DNA of 64,000 nucleotides from Lottia gigantea (GCF_000327385.1 NW_008709919.1:1555921-1619920); one strand, 5' to 3'. Counted from the stretch's first letter, positions 26,201 to 38,500 are shown. Numbers and translations: made by a program. The notes: generated by a model from the sequence alone, not told the origin.

Positions 26201-29200
26201 AATCCCATATATTAATTGATTTGAGATATATTTTTAATATTGACATAATAACCTGGTTATATAGATATGTTTAATATTATTTGCAACACCAATGTACCAT
26301 TTCGGAATTATTAAATAATTTGTTATACCATCGTTATATACGGACAAAGAAGTAGTAGTGTCCCTGATTAAAATATTAGTCTTTCGAGATGGTAGAGCTA
26401 AATTTGAACTATCCAAGAATTCAACTTTGATGCCCGGTTCACCCACTATTCAGTAGAATCGTTCGGCACTCATTTCAACTGTCATGACGACAGGGCGTTA
26501 TTGGCCTTCTCACTTGCTGCCATTGCGGGTTTATGGCGTCATATTGCACACGAGGAAGGTTAATAACACCTTATAAGACAGTCTTACTTGTTTCGCTCAA
26601 TTGCGGGATAACCGAGCGTCGTATTATAATTTCAAAGAGTGCTATGGATAATAACAATTGAGCTCTCTCAGTTGGTTAAACCTTTACAAAGTTACGATAA
26701 TAATGTATAATGCATAACAACGAACTAAAACTTATATTTATCTTTGCTCTAACCATGAAGCAATTAAAATATATATATTTTTTTTTATCTCAACTGCTAG
26801 GTTATGCGCATCAACGCGGTCACAATTGAGGACTGAATACTATACAGAATTTCAGAGCTGGGCATACTTTTCTCCAGTTTTGCGGATTGAGGGCATCCAT
26901 CATCTGATAATAACCATGTAATTTGTATTTTAGGTAAAGGTGGATTGCCTGGAACCAATCCATTGGCGGCATTAGGAGCAGCAGGAGCCGGGTTAGGAGC
27001 AGGTGGTTTAGGGGGCAATCAGATGGATCCTTTAGGTAAATAGATTATGATTTCATATAGCATGCCCCTTAAGCACACTTCTTTGAAGAAACGTTTCAAA
27101 CTCGTCTCGGGGTGTAGACATGAGAATAAGTTCTACTTATCTGTTGTCAGCCTTAAGTCAGCTGTCTGGAGATAGCATAGCATGAAACTCACAACACCTT
27201 GCTATTTTTTAGTTCTGCTTTAATATTTCTAGCATGATAAATATTCAATTCGATAACGAAAATGAACAGAGTAGAAATACACAAATTCATTCGAAAACCA
27301 TTTTGTTTCAGTCGCGCTCTTCAAAGTGTAGCTATTAATCTGCCTTATACCAGGGTTTCGCAACTGTCGGCAACTTGAAAAAGTATATTTAAAGTATAAA
27401 ATTTATATTTTCAGCTGGACTTTTATCTGGTACCGGTGGTAAGTCTAATATAATAGCTGGATTTGTGTCTATATATAAACCAAAATACATTGCATATTTC
27501 CATTACCTAACTTAGCCTTAACAACACAGCAAAGATTTTTTTTTATATCACAAATGTTAGGATGTGCATTAGGAAGTTGTCCCGTAAAACTTGGAAATAT
27601 ATAAAATTACAGTATCAAAGCATAAACTCCATATATTGATCCCATAAAATAGGGCATGAGATGGTTTTAGGTGTGGTCATATGGGATTTGACCATGCAAA
27701 ACATCATCTCAATGCAGCAAATTGCAACTTTTACAGTAATCTTTTCATTTGTTAAAATACCCCCCCCCCCCCCCCCCCCCCCCGATCTTGTAAATGATGC
27801 AATCAAATCGACATCCTCTCAAACAATGATATGTCCAAATCATCCAAGACTATGTGGCACGGAATTTCGACGATGCCCTATTACATGTTTCATATGCATT
27901 TTAGGTTTGTTTGGGGGTGCTGGTGGTGCAGGTTCTGGTAGTCCTTTCGGTAGGTTTCAATTGCTATTAATTTAGATATTTACTCAGTTTACAAGAAGTG
28001 CTGACGAACCGACGGACAATGGCGACGTAAAGATATGTCCATATACATGTGAGCGTATAAAAAGCAAATACTATCAACACTAACTGCTAAACGAAACCCT
28101 ATCTATAATAGTTTGACAATACATTGGTAGCTGAAAATTAACTTTTCATATGAGGAGGTATATCAATCACACGAGGAAAATTTACCGTAATATTCATATT
28201 TTCAGATGCACTATTAGGAGGCGGGGGAGCAGGTGGAGCAGGTATGTTTTTTTATGCTTACTTCAACGTCTTTCAGTCATTTCCTTTGTTCGCACATAAA
28301 TGTATGAATTAAACCAAACGTAAATTTTGGTTTTGACGAATACGCTGAAAATTAGAATTTTTCATAAATATACTTTTAACTTGTCTTAAGCCTTAGTAAT
28401 GAGTATTTTTCTAATAAATCTAAACGTATTTACAACACATGAGATATGCGAGAAAACGTAGAAGCAGAAATATGCCTAACCCAATCGTAATCGATAAGGC
28501 AAACATGCAAAATATACAAGTATGAAATTGACCACTGCTAACAGAGCCAAATTACCAAGATTTGCTATTGAGCAATGTATATGATCTTCACTATGTGAAG
28601 CTATTACCAACTTCGTCTTATATAATGACTGCCATAGCTACCTTTCTTGTTTCACGGAATGAAGAGATTGGATTGTACGCCAGCAAATACGGCCAATCAT
28701 AGCACTAGACAGGCAGACTGTATACATTGTGGCTTACTATTTACTGAAATTCTGTCGAGGAAACTGATTAGCTATATTCTCTAACGTACGATCGAATAAA
28801 AGTCGTTGCATTTACACACTTACGTGATACTAGAAAGGTGGCTATTGCGGTCAAGGTATAAGACGCAGATCAAGGTAACGAAAATACAGTGATTGGCAGT
28901 AATTGCTCGCAGGGCCAGGATTAGCTATTGAACAAGGTGTATTTCGAAATGTCATGAAACTTGGTATGTTTCTTTTTTGTGTGATATGCTTCTCCATTGT
29001 AATGTAACAAATTTTCTACCACAGCCCATTCTAATGACGTGATTTTAACCAATCATAGCGTGTATTAAAGGACCCTTTTTGATACAATGACGAATTGTGT
29101 CTAGCGAAATATGACGGCTTCCTCGCACTTTTCGTCATTGTTTTCATGAAACAAAGTCTGAAAACAATGATATTAATTTGTAGGTGGCATGAATCTCGGC

Positions 29201-32200
29201 AATCCACTTGGTGAGTGAACAAAAAATTTATACCGGATTTTAAAAATTATGCACAAAATATGTACCTAAATTGTTTGAAATTTCCTTGACCAAAGATCTG
29301 AAATTAAAACAATATGAATGTACGGAATCTCAAAAACTTGTCGTATTTGAGCTTCCGTATGAAAGTCTATTTATGGTTGCAATTCAAATTGTACTCAGCA
29401 ATACCGAAATTCCAACAGAAACATTTAAAGAATTCCCTTTTAAGCAATCGATTCATCGAATAACAAGAACCTAAAAGCTACCTTACTTGACGGTTTTTAA
29501 CGCTTATTCGCAATAAACGAACAGTGCGTTTGTAGCCTTTTGAGATATTTTGTTTCATACCATTTATTTTCATTTGATATTTCAATCATCGCACGTGACA
29601 ACTAACTATGCGAACAATGGTATTCAATACATAGTTTAAAGATGTATTACAATATAAGTTTTACAAGGGTTGTGCTCGATTTTTCTTTTTTATATTGTTC
29701 AAGGTTCATATGTGAGGTGCCCTTTTCCCTGAAGTACGGGTAATAAGGGGGTAGGTCGTGAAACACAAGGCCTGAATGAATGACCTGCCAAAAAAACCTT
29801 TAAAAATGATTCAGATATTTGTTCTGCAGTCTGTTGACAATATTTGATCGCAAGTTAGGTTCCAATCTATAACTTGATCAACAAAAGTTGACTAAACCAA
29901 TTGCAAAGTTATCATTTGCAAATATTTTAGTTATCACTTATGACATGATGGTTTATTTGGGGCTGAATTTACAATAAGCAGAATTTGTAATAAGCAGAAA
30001 GCAGGATTGCACTTTCTATTGTTTTAATTTCATGAATATGATGCCTGTGTGAGCAGTTCGAGCACTACGCATGTCTAACTTGCAGGGTGGCAATTTAATG
30101 TGTTTGTCCCGAACCCGACTTGCCGAAAGTAGAAAATTACTCTTTCCAATTCCTGGCTATAAATTAAATTGAGATTTTTAAATTTCAGAAGCTCTCTTGG
30201 GAGGTGGTCAGGCAGGTCCAGGTAAGAATCAGTTCTATAAATGGCTCATCTTAATGATAACATTTTCTCAAATTCTTTTCAAGAATACGAACCTTGTCCT
30301 AACATTCATCAGATTGTATCATTCCATCATTCTAACCTATCATGAGATTTTATCGATGTAAAGAAATATATAACAATTGCTGAAGGGGGAGGGATGGGAG
30401 GTATCCCTTTTTCCATGTCTTTATTGCATGACCACTCGTTATTGTTTGAATTTCAGATGCGTTATTAGGTGGCCCAGGGGGTGCAGGTAAGAGTTTTACG
30501 CTAAATGAAAGGTAACGGATAAGGTCGTCTGTCCGTGAATACTATACATTTCATGTTAAGAGAGGTTCTGAGCTAGAATAGTACCCATAGTATCGTATTG
30601 AATCATTGAAAACAATATGTACCTGCTATATCCGCAATAAGGTGGAATACTTGACGTTGTATTGACACCCAAACCAAAATATTTTTGTTTCTTTTTTCAA
30701 GGTGCGGGCGGTAACCAGTTGGGTAAGTTATTCAGCTAGTAGGCTATTTATCGAGGTCTTGAAATTTTAAGGAAACCGCGGTGACTCAGTGAGTTAGGCG
30801 CTTGCTCGCTAACCTAAAGTCTAAGGTTCAGTCCCGGCACAAGTCGAGATAATACCTCCAGATTTTCCAACCCGGTGAAGGTAAGAGGGGCTGACATAGA
30901 AAAAGCGTCCAGTCGCTACAGGCTGTGCACGTTAAAGATCCCTCGACGGTTGGAAATCCTGGTAACATTTCCCTCATTGCACACTGCATGGCGTTGCCTG
31001 TCTTCATTAGCCATTATGATGCAGACAATTATGACGTAAAATTAATTAATTTGAAATTTTAAGTTCTATAAGATAACTGCCCTGGAAGAGCTGAAATTTC
31101 TAGAATTAAATGAAGGTAAACTTGATCTCATAATTATTGCTGTGTTCGTAACGGTGGAATTACTTATACTTACTTCAGCAAAGTGTACTGACACGCAGTT
31201 TTCCACATAATATGATCTGGGCCATCCCAAGAAGTTCATTATAACGTAAAACCGAGACCATAGCCAGACTTGATCGTTTGGAGGTTATATATCCGGAGGG
31301 GTGATAGTGTTTTTTTTTTTTAATTATTGTGAGGGGGTTTTCATTTTTTGGCGAGGGTACTCCCCCCCCCCAACCCTCTTTGTTAAAAATCGTTCTAAAA
31401 CGTCAATAATTTTTTTTCCAGCTGCTCTCTTAGGAGATGTTCCAGGTAAGAAACTTTCATCAGTTAATTTCAATACTCCTTAATCAAATTAATTCAAAAC
31501 TTAATTGTCCTTTTTTTGACTTTTACTGTCGATTGCAAGTCCGACGTCTGCGTTTCCTGTAGCGTTGGAAAAATATTATGACGTAAGAATAACATACATC
31601 GTCTGGCTTGAAAGGTATAGACGTCTGACAAAAATCTGAATGCTGGAAAGCTAAAAGTTGTCAGAAAACTAACTAAGGAAAGATAACCAAATATTTTCAC
31701 GGTTAAAATAGTGCTCAATAATACATCAATAATCGTAGAGCGATACAGCAAAATAAAATCAGGGCCTGAAACTACATGGAACTAACATTCTATTTATGCA
31801 ACTGATTTATTTTGGGAACATTTTTGAAACAAAATTTGCTACGATCGACGTGTGAATAAGTCATCTCAGTCGATGGGTACGGATAATCCGGGAAAGATCA
31901 ACACCAAGAGGTTTGGCCAAGGACCAGCTAGTTGAAAGGATCCTTAACTGTGAACCTAAGTTGTTATCCTTGTCAAATATAGTTGTTTGTCTCTTTCTTT
32001 CTTTCTTTCTTTCTACATACGTCCATTAATTGCTTAAGACAGCTCCTACCAGTTTCTTAGACGTGATATCCACTTTTTTCATCAGGGGAACTATATTTTA
32101 TGGGCTGCTATAGTATGTGATAGTGATAAATACTGTAATTGCTGATGTATTTTTATAGGAATGTCCCATCCAGGTTCTGGCGCTCACCCTACTGCTGGTG

Positions 32201-32976
32201 CAAACTTACCCTCCTCAGGTAACTATCGCTAAGAAATGATTTGATCTCATGGTTAGTGAGGGGCTATCAATTTTTTGTCGTAACAATGTTGTCGAATGAT
32301 ATGACAAACAAACCTAGTAAGGTAATGTATGCATATTACTCCGACGCACACAATATTCTCCATTGTGGAAGAGACTTTCTAGAATATGTATATCTTTGGT
32401 TTCGGGTTTAGTGACGTAAGGTATAGTAAAGTAAAAGTGACGTATAGATTCTTAAAGTGCATTAATTTGTTTTAGGAAATCCCAGTCAAACACCGAGCAG
32501 TTCATCTGGAAACTCAGCTGTAAATGGTACGTATAAAGAGCATAGTAGGGTGTTATGGTCGTAGTGCACTGATCGTAGTTTTGCAATGGAGCTATGCCTT
32601 ACTTTACTCTAAAACAGACTCCGGTGGCCTTGTGCTACGAAATAAACCGTCATTGGTAATTCGAGGTTAACTTAAGCGGAGCTCAGGACGACTGGTGATT
32701 CAAAGCATTTGTGGTGGTCGGGCAAAGAGTTCATATACCGAAACCGTCCGACAATAGTCACGCATCTGGATGGTAGCAGAATATAACTTTGTCCTGTACC
32801 GATAGACATAGACAACTTAAGTGTCTATTAAGTGCACTGCCTTGCTAATGCTAACCATCGCTTTCATACCCGTAGAAACGTCACTATTTGAATGTCTAAT
32901 AATTGACTTTTTTATACTTACAGCTGAAACGATGAAGATGATGAAGAAGCTTGGTCTCATGAAAAAGAAGAAATAA
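11284..32976 (+). CDS. 29-exon secreted sushi-domain, Gln-rich and Gly-rich micro-exon gene
   Basis: Exons: 11284-11314, 14385-14414, 15101-15511, 17076-17234, 17916-18104, 18558-18599, 18965-19015, 19445-19471, 19788-19829, 20007-20024, 20165-20197, 20670-21770, 22240-22281, 22589-22726, 23292-23429, 24418-24429, 25377-25400, 26934-27035, 27415-27438, 27905-27949, 28206-28241, 29184-29210, 30189-30221, 30457-30486, 30702-30722, 31422-31445, 32159-32218, 32476-32526, 32924-32976. They total 2994 nt, 997 residues plus stop. Every intron is phase 1 with GT/AG borders, so the chain stays open throughout. The first three exons build a signal peptide (VVTLAVIAVIVG), followed by Thr/Ser/Pro-rich repeats (AGSST), two sushi domains, short linkers, a 367-residue Gln/Asn/Pro tract, Met-rich and Gly/Ala/Leu-rich segments (DALLGGG, EALLGGG) and a tail ending LMKKKK. 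Likely a secreted matrix or glue-like structural protein (inference). The 12-nt (24418) and 18-nt (20007) exons are the least certain, and further skipped exons may exist. Confidence 0.85.
15101..15511 (+). other. Exon 3 of the micro-exon gene: signal cleavage region and Thr/Ser/Pro-rich repeats
   Basis: This exon begins GQDTTTETISTAGQ, just after the hydrophobic signal segment, and then carries five or six copies of a five-residue AGSST-type repeat (15200-15300) and a Pro/Ala/Gln-rich end (PQPLPASQPQPQ). The Ser/Thr density suggests mucin-type O-glycosylation (inference). Donor GTGAGT follows at 15512. Confidence 0.85.
17076..17234 (+). other. Exon 4: first sushi (CCP) domain
   Basis: One exon encodes a complete CCP module with four cysteines and the conserved frame C-P...G..Y....V.YRC..GF......C...STWTPPEIIC. 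Phase-1 borders on both sides are typical of shuffled sushi exons in metazoans. The next exon holds a second copy. Confidence 0.92.
17916..18104 (+). other. Exon 5: second sushi (CCP) domain
   Basis: It begins DCGESNIPSVDGA and contains VMYNCNENEGFSYESG, TITCGADGIWSS and a closing Cys: the four cysteines, Gly-Phe and Trp of a CCP module, again bounded by phase-1 introns. Confidence 0.9.
18150..18245 (-). repeat. SINE family B, tail-end fragment in an intron of the 29-exon gene
   Basis: Only the tail half is recognisable (TTTTTACAAGGATAAGAACTGG on the plus strand is the family end), and it is more diverged than the copy at 6664. Confidence 0.5.
20670..21770 (+). other. Exon 12: 1101-nt Gln/Asn/Pro-rich exon
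   Basis: One long exon of 367 codons is nearly pure Gln, Asn, Pro, Phe and Ser. Early on it has irregular repeats of the type FPNQQQ / FQNQQQ (20870-21080); later it turns into CAA/CAG runs (21468-21660) with poly-Gln. Codon choice mixes CAA and CAG, so part of the Gln run looks selected as protein rather than simple slippage. The composition matches prion-like, phase-separating or silk-like domains. The long opposite-strand frames here (Leu- and Val-rich) are shadows of the CAA repeat. Confidence 0.9.
22005..22132 (+). repeat. Direct duplication of about 78 bp in an intron
   Basis: GTCAGATATGAGGGAGC...AAAATTCCAAAGACGAAGCGATGGC is followed by GTTAGATATGAGGGAAT...AAAATTCTAAAGACGATGCAATGGC, two nearby copies just before the exon at 22240. 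Confidence 0.65.
23850..23978. repeat. Inverted-repeat element, family 2, partial copy
   Basis: CAATCCAATCACGTCGCTCC and GAAGTTCGTAATAGCTTGA match the core and right arm; the left arm is weak. Intronic in the 29-exon gene. Confidence 0.5.
27761..27783 (+). repeat. Poly-C tract
   Basis: About 23 consecutive C lie in the intron between the exons ending at 27438 and starting at 27905. Its length is prone to assembly error. Reading frames through it give poly-Pro or poly-Gly and are artefacts. Confidence 0.9.
28598..28872. repeat. Inverted-repeat element, family 2, in an intron of the 29-exon gene
   Basis: The left arm TGTGAAGCTATTACCAACTTC and the right arm AGGTGGCTATTGCGGTCAAGG fit the family; the core has GGCCAATCATAGCAC. 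Confidence 0.6.
30770..31035 (+). repeat. tRNA-derived SINE, family A, in an intron of the 29-exon gene
   Basis: A box GTGACTCAGTGAG (30781-30793) and B box GGTTCAGTCCC (30825-30835) have tRNA spacing. A tRNA-unrelated body follows (GAGGGGCTGACATAG, GTGCACGTTAAAGATCC) and it ends near an ATTAATTAATT run. Confidence 0.8.
31858..32016 (+). repeat. SINE family B with CTTT microsatellite tail
   Basis: The core (AATCCGGGAAAGATCAACACC, GGACCAGCTAGTTGAAAGG, GTTATCCTTGTCAAATATAG) matches the other copies and runs straight into a (CTTT)n tract at 31992-32014. The microsatellite is therefore the 3' tail of the SINE. Confidence 0.7.
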
Positions 32977-33147
32977 AACGATGGAAAGACATTTATCATA
33001 CTTATGCATAACGCATCTATATATCGTTCAGTATAACATTGGAAGTAGGTGTACTGTGAATGATATCGTTCATACAAATATCCTTAAGCATCAAATGTGC
33101 GTATATTAAAAGCCATTTAAAGAAACTATCAAATACCATGATCATAC

Positions 33148-33153
33148 AATAAA
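33148..33153 (+). terminator. Polyadenylation signal of the 29-exon gene
   Basis: AATAAA occurs about 170 nt after the stop codon at 32974-32976, the first canonical signal downstream on this strand. Confidence 0.5.
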
Positions 33154-34930
33154 TATATTACTCGGCAATATTTTGATTTGTTGTTTGTTGCCCCCATTAG
33201 CCGAATTTCAACGCCAGCAATCGATTGATTTGAAGGACACAGCTGTAAATGAGCATTGATAATCTTTGGACCAGTGACTCAACTACATGAGTCGGGACCC
33301 GTGGACTTTAGTGGATTACAGCCCATCCGCCGGGAATTGTTTTTTTAACATAAGCTTTCTGGCGGTGGGGGCTCGTGGTCTTGGTTCAACGACACGACTG
33401 CCTCAAGACATACTAACAGGTTGATCTTAGTGTTGCAAGTCATCCGAATGGTCAATGACTAAAGTCGATTTAACAAGGCTCCGAGACTATTAATGCTTAA
33501 ACATATGGACATGGAATCAAATTAGATTACCAGCCTTGATAGTATTCTGGATGTTTCTTACCTCCCTTGTTATAAATTGGCCTCACAAAACGATCATTCG
33601 TTGTCAGATCAAAAAATTGACCGGGTCATAACAAATGAAAACAATTTCTACTTTCACGTTCAAAATCACGTTAGATCTATTCTCCGCCTTCCCACATTAT
33701 AAAATTTGCACTGGCCTCCCACCATCACTGGGGAGACGGGGGCGTTCAGTGATCATATGCAAGCTCACAGCTACTTAACAACGACTTTACATTCATGTGA
33801 GGGCTCATGCTGTTTGATATCAATTTGAAGGAACTTATAGCACGTGGGATTCATGTTTCGCAGACATCCATGCAGAGATTCTGTTATAGCAACGGCTGCA
33901 GTTTGAACTGACCAAGGCTTCTGGGACACGACCCGTAACATAGTCCACGTCCAATAAAGAACCAAATGTCATTTTAAATGTGGTATTTTCCTTTATTTGC
34001 ATACAGTATCACCTGATGGCATCTTGAAAAACAACATAAAAACATTTCGGTGAAATACTCTAGTCCTGCTAATTACTTTAGAGAATATTGGCATTATTGT
34101 GTTATTAATGGGGGGAAAATGTTATAAGATTTGCAAGATTGTCGATACCTTAGAAAATGAAAGAACAATCGCATCTCCTACTTCGGTATCGATTAAACCG
34201 GACAGTACACCACATCTGGCATCGTACCACTCCTTCTTTCGCAACTTTACTCTTTCTTTCTCGAGATCTCGGATTATAACGTTTCTTGCACGCTCTTTAA
34301 GTGAGGAGGGTTATCTTCCACTATAAAATATATGAAATTCAGACCACAAAAATGCCATGTCAATCAAAGTTCACTGTGGCTATGAGGATCCATATTAAAT
34401 TTTTGGGGCGTGGCTTAGAGCTGACAAGACCGGGCTTCCTTTTATAAAACTGTATGTGAAGGGAAAAGGAAAAAAGGGATATTACCAGACGTTCCGTTGG
34501 CATATCGATAGTTTTCAACGTATGCATTTCTGATAATCTTTGGTTTGCCCTTTTTGAAATCAAAGACTGAATATAGGACCAATAGGACTGAATACTCATC
34601 ATTATGCAGATTTAAACCCTTTGTAGTTCTTCTTTCCCCGAAATCCAATATGGCGATTGTGTTCATCAAACCATCAAAAAAGAAAAACGAAATGTAGAAT
34701 TTATATTTTAATCAGTCCAAATTTAGACTCATTGAAACAATAATTTTAAACTTAAAAATTGATATTCGTTGTCCATAATGTTACTGTAACTTTATTTTAA
34801 GTAAGTTATATTTCGTATAATTGTTGTTAACCAAAGAAACCAAAACCACCTGAAATTCAAATGCATAATTTGCTTGTTTGTTATGATGTTTCTCATATTG
34901 TAATGTTTCCAGCAAATTCTATTAACATAA

Positions 34931-35105
34931 AAGGGATTGTAAATATGTTTTCTAAATTTTTACGTTTTATTTGGGACATATGATAATATCAATTTGCACC
35001 ATTCTAATTTTCGATTAGAAATATGTGGTTGTGTCTGAAAATTGAAATGGTGAAAATTGATGCTATCAGTGTACCCGAAACACATAAACAATTAACAAAA
35101 CATGA
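34931..35105. repeat. Short inverted-repeat element, family 1 (MITE-like)
   Basis: It begins AAGGGATTGTAAATATG and TATCAATTTGCACCATTC, and the second half is the reverse complement (AATGGTGAAAATTGATGC, CACATAAACAATT). It lies in the space between the two convergent micro-exon genes. Confidence 0.7.
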
Positions 35106-35426
35106 TTAAAACCAGCTTTCACTTCGCTTGAATAAATAACTAAATAAAATCCATAAGGTGTTCAGGGCAAACATGTGCCTATCTACGACCATTATTTTCT
35201 GATGTAACCTTTAAGACATATATAGAAATCACATGAAAAAATTTTGTTTTTACTATGAGCGCTCCATTATCAAAACTCTGACTTCTTATACAATGGACTT
35301 TTTTTTCAAAATATTTTTATGGATAATTTGTGACGAATGTTTCATGCTTCAAATTTAGTGAAAATTTTAAAAAAATGCAATACATCTGAAACAGCATTGT
35401 TTTTTGTATATTTTTGTGCTTTTTTT

Positions 35427-35432
35427 TTTAAT
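35427..35432 (-). terminator. Possible polyadenylation signal of the 16-exon gene
   Basis: ATTAAA, the common variant signal, lies on the minus strand about 100 nt past the stop at 35533. No canonical AATAAA is seen in the nearest 300 nt. Confidence 0.3.
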
Positions 35433-35532
35433 TTCTGAACTGTCGCCCATTAACGTTGCTGAAAAGAACACTAAGAAGTTGTCTAAAATGAAAAGTAGGC
35501 ATTGCTTTCACTGAAAAGGGAAGAGATATCTT

Positions 35533-38500
35533 TTAATTTAATGATGTGGTAGTTATACCTGGAGCAGCTGGGCTACTCATCTGACCCATCTGGCTCATTT
35601 GACCATTTTGCATCATCATGTTTGAAACCAGACGCATCAATTGTTCTTGAAATGCCGGGTTATTGAACATACTGGTCAAATCTAAACCATTGTTTGCTGC
35701 TGGGGTTTGCTGAACTTGTGTCCCAGAAGGGGTGGGTTGAGCTGGGGTTGGTGTTGGTTGTGGGTTGGTTGGGGGATTTGATGCATTTGTTGGTGGTTGT
35801 TGACCACCCGTATTTGATGTTGGTTGTTGCTGGCTTGTTGTTGGAACTTGTGCGGCGTTAGGTTGTTGCATCATCTGACTGATCATCATGGCATTCAAAA
35901 AATTTGACATCGGTGATGTTTTGCGAACTCCTCTCACCACTGTAATAGTTTAATAAACTCAATATATTAAAAGGACAGTTCTGGATAGCGAGGGTTTGAG
36001 ATTAGGCAAATTTTACAAAATTTTAAGGGTAGGTCATTAAACGAATAATTCATGAAATGTTATGTAAACCAGACAATGACTGAGCTAGGTGGGTGGGGGG
36101 ATTGCGAAATATATGAGGTTGCCCGAATTTCCAACCTAGCTATGAGATTGTTGCACGAAAAGCATGCCTTCCGAGCTGTCCCCTCTTTGGCTCCGCCACT
36201 GAAACCAGCATCTCATTTAGTGGCTCAACTATATGGATGGAGGCTCGTGGTATTACGTGATTTGGGGTCCCTTTCCCAGGGAATTTTTTTAAACACATAT
36301 ATGCTCTCCTACATTACTTACTGTGGTAAAGTACCTCTTTCTGGGTAAAGGCTGCTTAAGTGGTGGGGGCTTAGTTCAACTAGTCCCTATGGTAGTTGAG
36401 CTACTGATCTCGATCCGATCCGTGATCAAACATGTATATAGACACATATTGTTTCAGCCATTGGATGATAAGGCCGAATTTTAAATCTTGTACAATCACA
36501 TTACCATTAAAAAGTTCTCCTTTTTAGCCAGATCACTTGCAATCAAGCTGGTCACAAAAAGGACATGGTTGTCAATACCACAAGCACAATATATTCAGAG
36601 GGCATGGGAGTGAATACCTGAGACACAATTTACCCAAAGGACAAGATTGTCGATACCACAGACACAAAATATATAAAATGCTAAAAAGATATACTTACTA
36701 TCACATGTAAATCCATCACAACCAGCTACAAAAGAAAGAAAAAAAATATGAAATAAGACATTTCAGAACACTGTATTGTCTATGAGCTCCATATGACAAT
36801 GACGTGTCATTTTGTGCTCTTTGGATGAACAATACCATTCAATTCCAACATAAAATTCATTAAATGCAGCGAAATAAAAAGCCCAAGAAATAAGATATGA
36901 TGCACCCTTTAGAAAAATGCAGTGATATTATTATGACAGGACCGTGTGCGTGGACGAATTATCCCATTTGCAAATCTTATCTAACAGAGATTGGGCACAA
37001 AATGACCAAAATGACCAACTACGCTATTCATAAAGAACCACTGGTTGAAATGCAACACCAGGAACGAATATGGCTTCCGGTTAAGGAAGTTTACTAGTAC
37101 ATTTTAAACTTTGATGATGAATGCCAGAATATCCAACCCATTAAGAAGGGTTAAATTTAGTAAAATATGATAGTGGGATACTTACTTGAATCTATCAAGT
37201 CACCGAAAACATTTCCTGAAAAAGATATTGTTGTACAGTCACGCTAATGTTTTTTATTCACATTCAAGAACGTTTCAAACCATAAACAAGAGCAATATAC
37301 ATTATTTTCAAGTAGTATAAGATGTAATTAACAAAATCAGTCTGGATAGCTTCAGGCATTTAATATTACAAATGATCCCATTGTCATGTATTGCAATAAC
37401 ATCATTAGTTGTATGTCAAAGGTCAATTACTCTACATGAAATCCATACCTAGACATCGGAGAAATGGGGGAATTCATTCCCCGAAATTTAAGAATTGAAA
37501 ACAAATTCTTTCTGAACAGATCTTTAGTGACATGGACACAGATCTTTCACTATTGTAAGACCCTTACATTTGCCTGATTTCATCTAAAAATTGTTAAGAT
37601 CCTAACGTTTTCATAATGTTAAGGGTTTACGTTTGAAGGTTAGACGAGATATTAGGATTTGTAAACAATATAAAGCACAAAGTGGAAGCTTGCATAATCT
37701 GAAGCCAACTGGAATTTCAACGACTTCTAGGGTCATCTGGAAAATCTTATCAATCCCGGGATTTAGTCGACATTGGCGAACCAGGGTCCTGAAAACGCAG
37801 TTGTTTCAGCTTGTCACCAGCTTATATTCTTTGGATATTCTTGTCTCGACCTGCCCAGCAGGAATCTACATCCAACCAGTTGAGTTACTAAAAGTCAACT
37901 TCCCGTTTTGGTCACTTCGATCATATTTATTGCGACACATTCGATGCGATGCTGGAGCCTAAATCAACTATCAACAGCCATCTATATTCATTTGAGTATG
38001 ATGCCTTGAAATCAGATGAGTTCAACCATTAGGAACACAGATAGATTAATCTTCATTAGATGATCATAAACGCTTACCGAGCTCGTTAGGTCCTGAAAAG
38101 TAAACAAATTACGCTTGTAAATTTAAATATGGATATGTGCTAATGAGACAGAAAACTGTACTGGCTTTCTGTTTATCATTAACATTAAAAGTCACATCAA
38201 GCGTTACAATCAAACAAAACAATGGTGAAAATGGTCTAGCCTCAAAGTAATAATGGTGAAAAGGGTTCTAGCCTTAAGTTAAATGGTGAAAAATGACCAA
38301 GCCATAAGGTCCGACGTAAGGAAGGTGAAAAATACTTACTGTATCTCATAACATTACTGTAGTAATTGGCAGCACCTGAAGAGATATATTACCATGGAGT
38401 TGAAAGGGATTGTAAAGAGGTATTCTAAATTTTCAGGGACACTAATAGCACCACGAAAATTGGAATAGTAAAATAGATGCTATCAGTGTCCCCGGTACAC

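Larger units (their letters stand above)
26934..32526 (+). other. Block of Gly/Ala/Leu-rich micro-exons (exons 18-28)
   Basis: Eleven exons of 21-102 nt carry variants of one motif: NPLAALGAAGAG, AGLLSGTGG, DALLGGGGAGGAG, EALLGGGQAGPG, DALLGGPGGAG, AALLGDVPG. Each is preceded by a pyrimidine tract and AG and followed by GTAAG-like donors. The split codon at nearly every junction is G|NN, giving Gly, Ala, Asp or Glu. The repeated motif and identical phase indicate growth by exon duplication. Confidence 0.85.
32977..35532. other. Convergent intergenic region between the two micro-exon genes
   Basis: It contains the 3' UTR signals and one family 1 element (34931-35105). No gene is supported; the frames near 34099-34669 do not show splice sites or motifs that join to either neighbour. 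Confidence 0.55.

Noticed and set aside
37633-37962. 109-codon plus-strand frame
   Set aside because: It lies in an intron of the 16-exon gene on the other strand and resembles nothing known.
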